From Gordionus sp. m RMFG-2023 (lineage: Eukaryota > Nematomorpha > Gordioida > Chordodea > Parachordodidae): a DNA stretch of 64,000 nt. Shown here piece after piece: positions 46,161 to 57,200 of this stretch. The position numbers and the translations under genes were made by a program. How positions within the stretch are numbered: position 1 is the first letter of the stretch; each line of letters starts with the position of its first letter. The notes below the pieces were generated by a model. It did no database searches. It was not told the origin of the DNA and saw only the letters and a list, made by a program, of their open reading frames with translations. The DNA is taken from positions 23,971,561 to 24,035,560 of the forward strand of contig NC_088775.1 of the NCBI RefSeq assembly GCF_954871325.1, in the 5' to 3' direction.

Positions 46161-46244
46161 TATCAATCGATAGCTAATCTAAAGATATATTCAACTAAAG
46201 GGCAATCTCTCCCCGTAAAGGACGAGTCTAGGTGATGGGGTCTA
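46161..46244 (+). repeat. Short structured dispersed repeat, copy 2
   Basis: TATCAATCGATAGCTAATCT, then TCAACTAAAGGGCAATCTCT and GACGAGTCTAGGTGATGGGG. Shares block order with 40612-40692 despite clear divergence. Confidence 0.5.
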
Positions 46245-46249
46245 TATTT

Positions 46250-47560
46250 ATAAGAAAACCCCTGAGGTAAACCTTCGGCTAAAAATTGGCTTAAATAGCT
46301 CAAAATATTGTAATTGCCCAACTATGTTCAGGAAAATAAAATCATTTTCGATGATTCGAATGGGGAATTTATTATTTTAGTTTTATTATTCTATTTAGGA
46401 ACAATGATATTAGTTTATTAGTACCAGTTCTTTATCTTGACCCATTAAGACCAATATACTTTTGGTGTTCAACAAATGATTCCTCCATCTTTTAAGAAGG
46501 TTTTATTATCAGTTTTTAAAAAAACTAGCTGTAATTTTATACTACCCTATATAATACCGTGAATATCTCTATCTTGGACGCCATTTTCGATTTATACCAT
46601 CACTATGACCAGGCCCGGCCGGGATTTAAAAATTTTAGGCCTGGTTATATATTAAAAAAATATTTTTTTAGGTCCGGCACGGCCCGGGTATATTTAAAAA
46701 AAATTAAAGGGCTTTCTTGAAATTTTTTGAATTAATATGCTTATAAATAATAGAAAATAATATGTAAAAAATTAATTAATTAATATAAAGATTAATAAAC
46801 AAATATTTTATTTTAATTATGGAAAGCAATAAAACTTTTTAAAGATGGTGCGGGGGGGGGGCGTATAATTATTTTCCTTTTCTTTAAGAATAATAGGGGA
46901 GACCGGGGTGGGGTATTCTTAGGACAGGGGAACGTTAGGACATTCCAATATTTATATCCCTTCCATATTCACTGTTTAACAAATTTTACTGAGTAAATAT
47001 CTTGAGAGTGCTATTTTTAAAGATTGATTGTTCCAAATACACTATGCATTATGGAAAATGGACTCTTAAGGAGAGATTATGATTTTTGAATTTTTTTTAT
47101 TAACTGCCATAAGAGACGTGTATGGTTTAGCAAGCCGGTCTAGCTCTAAATTGACTAATCATGGTTGAAGTAATATCTAGATATAATAAATACTCATAAA
47201 ACTTTCCCAAATTATAGTAGAGTATTTAAACTTTGCTAAGAATTAATTTACATAAAAATGATTATATATTTTAATTGAAATTAAAATTCTGTCATGTAAA
47301 AAGTTTTTGAAAAATTCATAAATATTTTATTTTTTATATAAATTTGGTAATAAATAAAATATTTCAACAGATTTATTGTCTATAGATGTAAACTAATAAA
47401 AACTATATAAGGATACAATTTTAACCTTATTAAGTGGTATGCCAAGCCCCGGGATTTATATAACCCCAGTCTAATCTATTATGATTTGTAGCCATTATTA
47501 TATAAGCCTGGATGCGGATAGTTGTAAGAAAGGTTTGGACCTCTATCAAACAAAATATTT
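46250..47560. other. No gene; GC-rich islands in AT-rich DNA
   Basis: Short GC-rich islands stand out: CCAGGCCCGGCCGGG at 46609 and GGTCCGGCACGGCCCGGG at about 46671. GGGGAGACCGGGGTGGGG at about 46898 resembles GGGGAGACTGGGGTATGG at 45901. They look like degenerate ends of old elements. I could not pair them into an element with a TSD. Confidence 0.4.
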
Positions 47561-48245
47561 TGGCTAAAATTTTAATCAACCGTTTTTAAAAATAGACCCA
47601 AATCGGCCCGGTGCCAAGACCAATTTTTTATATTATAAAAACGAATTAACGCGCAATTTATTTATATTATGGCTGTTGAAATTATAAATTTACTAATTGA
47701 AAATGATATTATAAAAGTTTAAAAAAACATTATACCCCTTTGATAAAAACGATAAGATAGTAAACCAACATTATGTTTAATATTAAATCCCCCTTTTCCC
47801 GTCTAATTTTAGACAACATATATTTCTAATATCCCACCCGAGATCAAGCTAGGTGTATCGGGATATAGCTTAAAATATTATATTAATTGTATCTGACTAT
47901 TTAAATCGCCGATTAATGATTATTTAAGGGGGATCGCATATAATTTTAATTTGCAATTAATGTTAATTATTTAGCATGTTTTATATAGTATATTTATATT
48001 TTCTATAGTTGATTTATATAAAAATAAAAAAATGTTGGTAAATTCGTTTTTTATTATTTTATAATAGGAAAAATTAGCCTAAGCATACTTTATATTTTTT
48101 TAAATGATTAATAGAAATATTTTTTAGATTTTTAATAAATCTAAAATGAGTCAGTCTTAATTTTAATTTTATTGGATCAACATTAGTGTTCTTAAACGGC
48201 CGATTTGGGTCTACTTTTAAAAACGGTCGATTAAGATTTTGGCCA
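47561..48245. repeat. Inverted-repeat element, ~685 bp
   Basis: Left 47561-47608 (TGGCTAAAATTTTAATCAAC, AGACCCAAATCGGCC) and right 48198-48245 (GGCCGATTTGGGTCTACTTT, TTAAGATTTTGGCCA) are inverted with about 85-90% identity. The interior is AT-rich and noncoding. Probably a MITE or fold-back, but the flanks show no obvious TSD. Confidence 0.65.
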
Positions 48246-49050
48246 TAATAATATGTAAGATTCGAGATGGAAGTCCAAAATTTTCCTACTGCGCAAAATA
48301 TTCAGGCTTACATAATATTGGCTAATAATCAAAATACCTTATAATGTGGTAAATTGGTCCAGCAAGGAAGTGGTTATAAATATTGGTTATTAATTTTTTT
48401 AAAATATTATTAAATTTTTAATTGATATCACACATTTAGTAAGTAAAAGTTATTTGTAAAAAAAATGAAGAAATAATTAATAGGACCAACATTTAAAATG
48501 ACTTCTATTTAATGATCCTTTTTTTATACCAATAAATTTATAATAAATTGCAACTGTAATATATAAGCGCCGAATTGTCGCCGCGCTAAAGTGATGACTA
48601 TGGGCCAAACTGACATGGAACCATATAAATTAGGAAATTTAAAGGGGAAAATAAAAAATACCTTTATTGTTCTTTATTCATTATAATATCGTTTTACGTA
48701 GCACAATTAGATGAATGTATGATTCTTTGCTTATGTTTATATACAATAAACGTATGATTCACATTAGAAATTGGTTCTTCTGATTGTATAATAACAGGAA
48801 TATTTAACCTTATAATAAATGATCAATATAAATGAAACCTTTATAAATATTGAATTATTGAAAATAACATATTAATTTTGGATAAATATAACCCCGGCCT
48901 GAATATTTAAAAAAAATTTAAGGCGCTGTCCTTGTATATTACAAAAAATAAAATAAGGCCCGACTCGTGTACCCGGACCGGACTTAGGCTTGGGCCTACA
49001 TCTCTGATTTAAATATAAATACAATTAATATAAACAATTTTTATATTTAA
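48246..49050. other. AT-rich stretch upstream of the transposase gene
   Basis: No gene seen. A GC-rich patch at about 48960-49005 (GTACCCGGACCGG, GGGCCTACATCTCTG) resembles a reversed hAT end (CAGAGATGTAGGCCC) without a detectable partner. Any promoter for the following gene would lie here or further upstream, but no motif is distinctive enough to call. Confidence 0.4.
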
Positions 49051-49055
49051 ATAGG

Positions 49056-51023
49056 AAATTACTCTGCAAAGAATGTAAAAAAGTTATCAATTCTGACGCA
49101 TGTATTTGCAAGACCTGTGATACATGGGTTCATAAGTGTTGCCTCAGTGTACCTGATAAATCTTATAGAACTTGGGCTTTATTACAAGCACCATATTTTT
49201 GCAGATATTGTTATAAAATAGAAGACTCATTTATGAGATTAAAAATATCCCCTGATGTATCAACGTCTAACAATGAATTAGCCTTAATTAGCATGTACTA
49301 CAAGCATCCCTCTCGTGAAAATGATAATCAATATGTAGGGAAATTAGATAAAATTTCTAAAAAATTGCTTGAAGCTTTTCGCCCGGAACTACTTAAAAGG
49401 TATTCACCTAGGTCTTGCATAGGAGATGGAAACTGCTGCTATAGAGCGCTTTCATTGGCAATTTATGGTGATGAAATTCATCATTTATATATAAGATGCG
49501 TAACTGCCATAGAAATGATACTTTATAAGTCAACATACGATATAAATTCTGCCCTATATATATTAAGCAAAAAATACAATGACCTAAATATTTGGGACAC
49601 TATTTATGATCAATTATTAAAGGACGTTTTGACGCCGATTGAAGGGTGGGCCGAGATGGCTCATTTATATGCTGCAAGCGCAGCTTTACAGATAGGAATT
49701 GGGTCCTATCACCTAAATGAAATGATTGTTGCTCATGAAACCAAAGATAATAATCCATATAATCGTGAGGTTTATGGAAGATCTGTACCTATATGGCAAC
49801 CAGTGGGCATTAATATTTTATGGACAAAAACCTCAATAGGGATAATGCTATGTAATCATATAATATATCTGCAACCTGTATGTAAGACATATAGGGTAAA
49901 GAATGATGATAAAGATATTTTGGATATCGAATGTGATAAATATATATATGACCATACTTATTATGATTTTCAAAAGTCTCCACCAACACTCTCTGATGAT
50001 GGTTCATATATTTCGAGCGAAGAATTTGATTTCTTAGGTATATATCCATTTAAAAAAAATGATAATAAAACCGTGGTTAAATCGATACCATATAATATTA
50101 CCCATAATTTGAAAACATCACAAGCAAATGAATTTAATGAAGAAATATTAAAAGATTACTCAGATATTTCAGATGAGGATTTATTGAAAATAATAAAAAC
50201 AGATATATTAGATATATATTATATATCATATATTTCACTTGAACAATCTGTGAAGTATATAGATATTGTTCCAATATATCCATATAAAGTCGATTTGACA
50301 GATATAAAGGATATTAAATCGGAAAGGATATACGATGACTATGATTATGAATTGCCGTCACCAAGATTGTGGAATAATAAAAGAATAATACATTCCACGC
50401 CTATAAAAGATAAAAATTTAGTGGCTTTTACCGCTAATATATCCGATATTTTAAATGAAGATCTTGTGAAATATTCAGATATCCTTTCTAAAGGTTTACA
50501 TAAAAAAGAAGAATTATTAAATAAGTCTTTTGAAGATATGAAGGTTAATAAGCTAATAAAGCATGATTCCCTAGATGATAACTGTATTGATAGTGTAATA
50601 TACACTAAGAATCATTGTAAAGGATTTACATACAATGAATTATTGAATATGTTATTGAAACCAGAAAATATTCTAGAATCAATTCCACAAGGGACTAAAA
50701 ATAATACTTTTTTTATTGTAAACAATAGTATTAATTTAAAAATGAATAAGGATGGTTTAAAAAGTTGTTTCCCCGATGATTGTGGAGCATGGACAGGTAA
50801 AAAAACGGGTGGTAGTAACCGTTATTTTGATTTAGAAAATGGCGAAAGAAAAGGTCCATATATAATGATAGATAAAGTATTTTACATATTAAGAAAAATA
50901 CATAATTCCAATCATAGATGTACTATAAACCCTCAACCTAATTTAAATAATGTAGTTTGCTTATGTCAATATAGTTGTACATTAAAAAAGGATCTAAAAT
51001 ATAGAAAAAAATATCATATTTGA
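49056..51023 (+). CDS. PHD finger - OTU peptidase protein (ORF1 of the MULE gene)
   Basis: The open frame begins after AAATAG at 49055, a likely splice acceptor. It gives a PHD-like C4HC3 finger (LLCKECKKV, CKTCDTWVHKCC, FCRYCY) and runs into a 596-codon stretch from ATG 49233. Residues from ATG 49233: about 58-213 are an OTU domain with DGNC at 65-68 (catalytic Cys68), the W-AEM-HLYAASAAL block at 139-152 and the expected catalytic His209 in CNHIIYL. A long acidic linker follows to about 500. Then comes FPDDCGAWTGKKTGGSNRYF, a block I recall next to OTU in animal PHD/OTU-MULE proteins. No internal stop occurs. The upstream exon(s) are not identified. The OTU catalytic residues look complete, unlike those of the Ginger copy. 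Confidence 0.82.
   Translation, partial: KLLCKECKKVINSDACICKTCDTWVHKCCLSVPDKSYRTWALLQAPYFCRYCYKIEDSFMRLKISPDVSTSNNELALISMYYKHPSRENDNQYVGKLDKISKKLLEAFRPELLKRYSPRSCIGDGNCCYRALSLAIYGDEIHHLYIRCVTAIEMILYKSTYDINSALYILSKKYNDLNIWDTIYDQLLKDVLTPIEGWAEMAHLYAASAALQIGIGSYHLNEMIVAHETKDNNPYNREVYGRSVPIWQPVGINILWTKTSIGIMLCNHIIYLQPVCKTYRVKNDDKDILDIECDKYIYDHTYYDFQKSPPTLSDDGSYISSEEFDFLGIYPFKKNDNKTVVKSIPYNITHNLKTSQANEFNEEILKDYSDISDEDLLKIIKTDILDIYYISYISLEQSVKYIDIVPIYPYKVDLTDIKDIKSERIYDDYDYELPSPRLWNNKRIIHSTPIKDKNLVAFTANISDILNEDLVKYSDILSKGLHKKEELLNKSFEDMKVNKLIKHDSLDDNCIDSVIYTKNHCKGFTYNELLNMLLKPENILESIPQGTKNNTFFIVNNSINLKMNKDGLKSCFPDDCGAWTGKKTGGSNRYFDLENGERKGPYIMIDKVFYILRKIHNSNHRCTINPQPNLNNVVCLCQYSCTLKKDLKYRKKYHI
51005..51011 (+). 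promoter_or_regulatory. Candidate -1 frameshift slippery heptamer A AAA AAA
   Basis: In the frame of the PHD-OTU ORF the run is split AG[A AAA AAA] TAT CAT ATT TGA. This is a legal X XXY YYZ heptamer ten to twelve bases before the ORF1 stop. Slipping back one base gives ATA TCA TAT TTG AAG, the frame of the transposase ORF. No strong downstream stem or pseudoknot is evident by eye. A seven-A run is also a common place for a sequencing or replication indel. Confidence 0.4.
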
Positions 51024-52420
51024 AGATATTGCAAGATGAAAGTTCTTTGAAAATAGAACCTACTTTCTTAGTAGAATACATAGGAATATATCCTGGTAAA
51101 CTGAGGCATGGGAATAGGAAATATGAGAATATTATATATATTCGTACGCCTCCTAGCGTTATAAAGAAAATTAAAAAGGTTGTTATAGATAAACCTACAA
51201 GAAAAATTTACAAGGAATTTATAGTTTCAAAAGATATATATAATATACCAAGAAATACAAAACAAATAAGAAACTTAAAATATAACGAATTGCACAAAAA
51301 TGATACCGATTATAGTAGCAATTTCGCAGATCAAGTTCTGTTAATTTTAAATAATATAAATGATTATCCGATAATCAAAAATATATGTATAAGACCTGAT
51401 AAAGTTATAGCTATAGTACTTTATACTCGTTTAATGCTTGAAAATATAAAATTTTGTTGTACGGGAAAGCAACGAAGTATTCTTAGCGTTGATAAAACCT
51501 ACAATTTAAGCGAACTCTTTGTGACGCCTACTGTGTTCAAGCATATAGCTCTTTGTAAAACGGGGTTGAAAGATAAAGTACATCCATTATTTTTCGGTCC
51601 AATATTTTTGCACGGTAATTCAGATTACCGGACATATAATATATTTTTTTCTGAGCTACAGGGTGTTTTTAAAAAGCACCAAATTAATGTGGATAATATT
51701 ATTTTCGGATCCGACGAAGAATTTGCCATGGTTTCGGCTTTACGTAAAAATTTTAATACTTCCAAACATTTATTATGCACACTTCACATGAGGAGAAATT
51801 TGTCAATCTCTTTGAAAAATAGTCAAGGGGTCCCTATGAGATTAAGAGAATATATAAGTAATATGATTTTTGGTGAAAATGGAATAATATATTCCACTGA
51901 TGACATTATGTTTAGAAAAAAAATGTTAAAATTTCGAAATATTTGCATAGTTAATAAATATGATAAATTTCTTAAGAATATGTTTAAAAGTTTCGAAAAA
52001 AAACTTTATGAATACGTGTATATACCTTTAAAGAACAAGTTTATATCACAAGTTTATACTAATAACAACAGTGAATCAATGAATAGTGTCCTAAAGATGA
52101 TGATAAAAAAGGTTGTTCCTTTGCATACATTAATAACCATTATATCCGACCAAGTCTTTTACTATGAAAAAGAATTAGAACGAGCAGTAATTGGACTAGG
52201 AGATTATTATATCGATTCTGATTTAAGTAAACATGATAGGGTATCCCTTTTAAAATTTATAAAGGAATCTACAGCTGAAGTAGGTTCAAATAATCATAAA
52301 TCAACAACAATCTCTAAATATATTACATCGTCATATGGTAAAATAACGCTGATGAGACCTAAAGGTTCGAAAAAACTATCTCAATTTAGAAGATCTAGAA
52401 AATTTAAAAAAAAATTATAA
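51011..52420 (+). CDS. MULE-type DDE transposase (ORF2, -1 frame)
   Basis: 466 codons from 51020 with no ATG near the start: the frame opens within the A7 run and the first codons are TCA TAT TTG AAG, so independent initiation is unlikely. Numbering from TTG 51020, the N-terminal part has VEYIGIYPGKLRHGN and YIRTPPSV. The catalytic set is Asp158 (SILSVDKTYNLSELF), Asp232 (IIFGSDEEFAM) with the C-x2-H of MULE enzymes at 253-256 (LLCTLHMRRN), and Glu352 (NNNSESMNSVLKMM). The C-terminus is basic (RPKGSKKLSQFRRSRKFKKK). All three acidic residues are present and no stop interrupts, so the domain looks intact. As I recall, animal relatives carry OTU and transposase in one long protein, which suits a fusion by frameshift or a small error. 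Confidence 0.85.
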   Translation: MSYLKILQDESSLKIEPTFLVEYIGIYPGKLRHGNRKYENIIYIRTPPSVIKKIKKVVIDKPTRKIYKEFIVSKDIYNIPRNTKQIRNLKYNELHKNDTDYSSNFADQVLLILNNINDYPIIKNICIRPDKVIAIVLYTRLMLENIKFCCTGKQRSILSVDKTYNLSELFVTPTVFKHIALCKTGLKDKVHPLFFGPIFLHGNSDYRTYNIFFSELQGVFKKHQINVDNIIFGSDEEFAMVSALRKNFNTSKHLLCTLHMRRNLSISLKNSQGVPMRLREYISNMIFGENGIIYSTDDIMFRKKMLKFRNICIVNKYDKFLKNMFKSFEKKLYEYVYIPLKNKFISQVYTNNNSESMNSVLKMMIKKVVPLHTLITIISDQVFYYEKELERAVIGLGDYYIDSDLSKHDRVSLLKFIKESTAEVGSNNHKSTTISKYITSSYGKITLMRPKGSKKLSQFRRSRKFKKKL

Positions 52421-52429
52421 AGTTTATTA

Positions 52430-53200
52430 AATAATATGGCGTGAAGGATCACGAAAAACATATGTGCTTTTGATGGCGTGATAGATCATGAGGAGATAAA
52501 ATAAATAATTTATGGCGAGAAAGGTCATTAAAGCACTAAAATGTATTCTATGACGAGATCGAATATGGGACACCAAATTAATGCTTTTATTGGGGATAAA
52601 AACTATGAGGAGACAAAGATTTACATAGTTTCGATATCTGTCGATTGACCCTGGCATTATGGCAATTAAATCTTGGTAAATTATATTCTTATTTATTTAT
52701 AATTTTATTGAATAAACAAAAACAATATAGCAAGGTTTATAGGGCTTAATGGGGAATTTTTTAAATATATATGACGCCTACTAAATATTTAAATATATTG
52801 TAACCTGCCCGTAATATACCTCTATAATTATTTGATTGATTTAATATTAGATTCAAAGTTTAATTTATAATAATTTGAGATAATTTGTTAGGTATCAAGA
52901 TATTAATATAATTATATATAAGATTACAGATGATAATATTTATATTTTCCATGATGAGAAATGTGATGAAGGCACGATATATATGTCCATACCGATAAAA
53001 GTCATAGGGACATAAAATAAGTGATTTGAATGTGAAAAAAATTATGAGGGGAAAAAGGCCACCGTAGATAGTTATGTAGCACTGATAAATTAATATGGTA
53101 CTAACGATGATGGTAAATTAATTTTTTGTATTATATTTATTTTTCTTTATAAATATATGATATAATATATAATATGAATATAGTGAGATTTATTATGATC
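52430..53200 (+). other. Downstream of the transposase gene, degenerate repeats
   Basis: No gene seen. Degenerate repeats of a ~40-bp motif, TGGCGTGAAGGATCAC / TGGCGTGATAGATCATGAGG / TGGCGAGAAAGGTCAT, run from 52438 to about 52620. Weaker relatives lie at 52950-53120. An AATAAA about 290 bases after the stop (near 52711) could serve as a polyadenylation signal. Confidence 0.4.
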
Positions 53201-53204
53201 GAAG

Positions 53205-53400
53205 ATTAGAGGTCTTCATTGAGATAATTTCTAAATAAAATCGGCTACCACGTCTTTTGTTTTAAAAATTTGCTCATTAAAAAATTGTCCTACCACGCCT
53301 ATAATATAAAATAATTATTTGTTTATTTATATATGTTCTAATTTTGAATAATATGACTTGACCCGCTCACCGAATTAAATTTATTTTAACATTTCTGTTA
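53205..53400 (+). repeat. Degenerate hAT-end relic
   Basis: TTAGAGGTCTTCATTGAGAT and following CTACCACG / CCACGCC / GACCCGCTCACCGAATT resemble the hAT left end at 11262-11440 (TAGAGGTCTGCATTGGGC and CGCCCACTCG, ACCCGCCC). A short, decayed copy without coding sequence. Confidence 0.45.
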
Positions 53401-54260
53401 TCTCTATATAATTGAATTAATGTTAAATGCAAAATATATTTGTAAAATATTTTAATAATTTGAGATAATTTTTCAGGTTTATAGATATTAATTTATATTA
53501 AAATACACATAGTGTACAAGATAAATAAGAGGGGAATTAATAAATTTAGAAATATTGAGATTCTTTTAGCCATGGCATACCACTCACTAATTTTATTTTA
53601 AAAATATGACATTTTAATATGTTATTAGAATGATCGACAAAGAATATTAGAGGGAATTGATATATGAATCTAAGCGTAATTCGGATCTACCTACCCGAGC
53701 TTCGAATAAGACAAAAGGATTTATGGTATAACTCATTTTCATTTTAAAATTATGACACAAAATATATATTTTATAAAATGCATTCATAAAAGCCTCGTAT
53801 GAAAATTTCGTATGGAGTTAAAAAGGTTCCCAGCATGATGATCAAAACAACTTATTAAATATTTTACTATTTTAGTTATGTAATTTTTTGAAAATTAATG
53901 AATGTATATTTTGTAAATTTATGAACTAAATTAATTATTTATAATAAATATATATATTTAAAAAATAATGGGTCAATAATTATGTTATTTTCTAAATATA
54001 TATTTACATTTTTTTTATTCTTATATTTTGAAATTGTAAAATAAATAACCTAATTAATATCTAAATAGTCTCTTTTTTTGATATATAGAGAGGATTATGT
54101 CTATAAATGATATATTATAATAGGTGTTAATGTTTAAATTTTGTTTTCAGGGAAATATAGTGTAAATGTATGGTAAAATAGTTGATAAAATCTAATTTGA
54201 TTGCCCAAGTTTATTTATTATCATCATTTTGTTTATATCACAGTTAAGTTATCATAATAT
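53400..54260. repeat. Inner right arm: degenerate inverted homology
   Basis: Reverse-complement matches to 34250-35160 in the same order, including ATATATAGAGAGGATTATGT at about 54095 and TTTTGTAAATTTATGAACTA at about 53910. Divergence is much higher than at the element's outer ends. No gene. Confidence 0.65.
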
Positions 54261-57200
54261 AACGTTAATTACGGCAATTCTTAGTTTAGTTATTTTAATT
54301 TTACCTTATATACGGCAATTCTTAGTTTAGTTATTTTAATTTAACATTAAATATGGCAAAGTTTACTAATTTTAATTTAACATTAACAACCGCAATTCGT
54401 AGTTTAGTCATTTTTATTTAACATATAATACGGCAATTCGCAGTTTAGTCATTTTAATTTAACATTATATACTGTTTAGAAAATTTAATTTAACATTAAT
54501 TACGGCAATTCGTAGTTTAGTCATTTTAATTTAACATTATATACGGCAATTCGCAGTTTAGTCATTTTAATTTAACATCATATACTGTTTAGAAAATTTA
54601 ATTTAACATTATATACGGCAATTCGTAGTTTAGTCATTATAATTTAACATTAACAATCGCAATTAGTAGTTTAGTGTATATAATTAAACATTATATAACG
54701 GCAATTCGCAGTTTAGTCATTTTATTTTAACATCATATACTGTTTAGACAATTTAATTTAACATTAAATACGGCAATTCGTAGTTTACTTAATTTAATTT
54801 AAGATTATAAACCGCAATTCGTAGTTTAGTCATTATAATTTAACATTAAATATGGCAATTCGTAGTTTAGTCATTTTAATTTAACATAATATACTGTTTA
54901 GAAAATTTAATTTAACATTAATTACGGCAATTCGTTGTTTAGTCATTTTAATTTAACATTATATAACGGCAATTCGTAGTTTACTAATTTTAATTTATCA
55001 TTAAATGCTGCAATTCGCAGTTTAGGCATTTTATTTTAACATTAAATACGGCAATTCGCAGTTTAGTCATTTTATTTTAACATTAAATACGGCAATTCGC
55101 AGTTTAGTCATTTTAATTTAACATAAAATACGGCAATTCGTAATTTATTCATTTTAATTTAACATTAAATACCGCAATTCGTAGTTTATTCATTATATTT
55201 AAACATTATATATGGCAATTCGTAGTTTACTCATTTTAATTTATCATTAAATACGGCAATTCGCAGTTTATTCATTTTATTTTAACATTAAATACGGCAA
55301 TTCGTAGTTTAGTCATTTTAATTTAACATTAATTACAGCAATTCGTAGTTTAGTCATTATAATTTAACATTAACAACCGCAATTGGTAGTTTAGTCATTA
55401 TAATTTAACATTATATAACGGCAATTCGCAGTTTAGTCATTTTATTTTAACATCATATACTGTTTAGACATTTTAATTTAACATTAAATACGGCAATTCG
55501 TAGTTTACTTAATTTAATTTAACATTATAAACCGCAATTCGTAGATTAGTCATTTTAATTTAACATAATATACTGTTTAGAAAATTTAATTTAACATTAA
55601 TTACGGCAATGCGTAGCTTAGTCATTTTAATTTAACATTAAATATGGCAATTCGTAGTTTACTCATTATAATTTAACATCAACAACCGCAATTCGTAGTT
55701 TAGTCATTATAATTAAACATTAAATACGGCAATTGGCAGTTTAGTCATTTTAATTTAACATCATATACTGTTTAGAAAATATAATTTAACATTAATTACG
55801 GCAATTCGTAGTTTAGTCATTTTAATTTAACATTATATACGGCAATTCGCAGTTTAGTCATTTTAATTTAACATCATATACTGTTTAGAAAATTTAATTT
55901 AGCATTATATACGGCAATTCGTAGTTTAGTCATTATAATTTAACATTAACAATCACAATTAGTAGTTTAGTGTATATAATTTAACATTATAAACCGCAAT
56001 TCGTAGTTTAGTCATTTTAATTTAACATAATATACTGTTTAGACAATTTAATTTAACAATAAATACGGCAATTCGTAGTTTACTTAATTTAATTTAAGAT
56101 TATAAACCGCAATTCGTAGTTTAGTCATTATAATTTAACATTAAATATGGCAATTCGTAGTTTAGTCATTTTAATTTAACATAATATACTGTTTAGAAAA
56201 TTTAATTTAACATTAATTACGGCAATTCGTTGTTTAGTCATTTTAATTTAACATTATATAACGGCAATTCGCAGTTTAGGCATTTTATTTTAACATTAAA
56301 TACGGCAATTCGCAGTTTAGTCATTTTATTTTAACATTAAATACGGCAATTCGCAGTTTAGTCATTTTAATTTAACATAAAATACGGCAATTCGTAATTT
56401 ATTCATTTTAATTTAACATTAAATACCGCAATTCGTAGTTTATTCATTATATTTAAACATTATATATGGCAATTCGTAGTTTACTCATTTTAATTTATCA
56501 TTAAATACGGCAATTCGCAGTTTATTCATTTTATTTTAACATTAAATACGGCAATTCGTAGTTTAGTCATTTTAATTTAACATTAATTACAGCAATTCGT
56601 TGTTTAGTCATTATAATTTAACATTAACAACCGCAATTGGTAGTTTAGTCATTATAATTTAACATTATATAACGGCAATTCGCAGTTTAGTCATTTTATT
56701 TTAACATCATATACTGTTTAGACATTTTAATTTAACATTAAATACGGCAATTCGTAGTTTACTTAATTTAATTTAACATTATAAACCGCAATTCGTAGAT
56801 TAGTCATTTTAATTTAACATAATATACTGTTTAGAAAATTTAATTTAACATTAATTACGGCAATGCGTAGTTTAGTCATTTTAATTTAACATTAAATATG
56901 GCAATTCGTAGTTTACTCATTATAATTTAACATCAACAACCTCAATTCGTAGTTTAGTCATTATAATTAAACATTAAATACGGCAATTGGCAGTTTAGTC
57001 ATTTTAATTTAACATCATATACTGTTTAGAAAATATAATTTAACATTAATTACGGCAATTAGTAGTTTAGTCATTTTAATTTAACATTATATAACGGCAA
57101 TTCGCAGTTTAGTCATTATAATTAATCATTAAATACTGTTTAGAAAATTTAACATTAATTACGGCAATTCGTAGTTTATTTAATTTAACATTAAATATGG

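Noticed and set aside
46601-49005. A 2.4-kb hAT between CACTATGACCAGGCCC and the reversed CAGAGATGTAGGCCC
   Set aside because: The ends align only with gaps, the flanking 8 bp (TATACCAT and ATTTAAAT) differ, and there is no transposase between them.
52427-52657. 76-aa minus-strand ORF after the transposase gene
   Set aside because: Shadow of the degenerate TGGCGTGA repeats, no domain.
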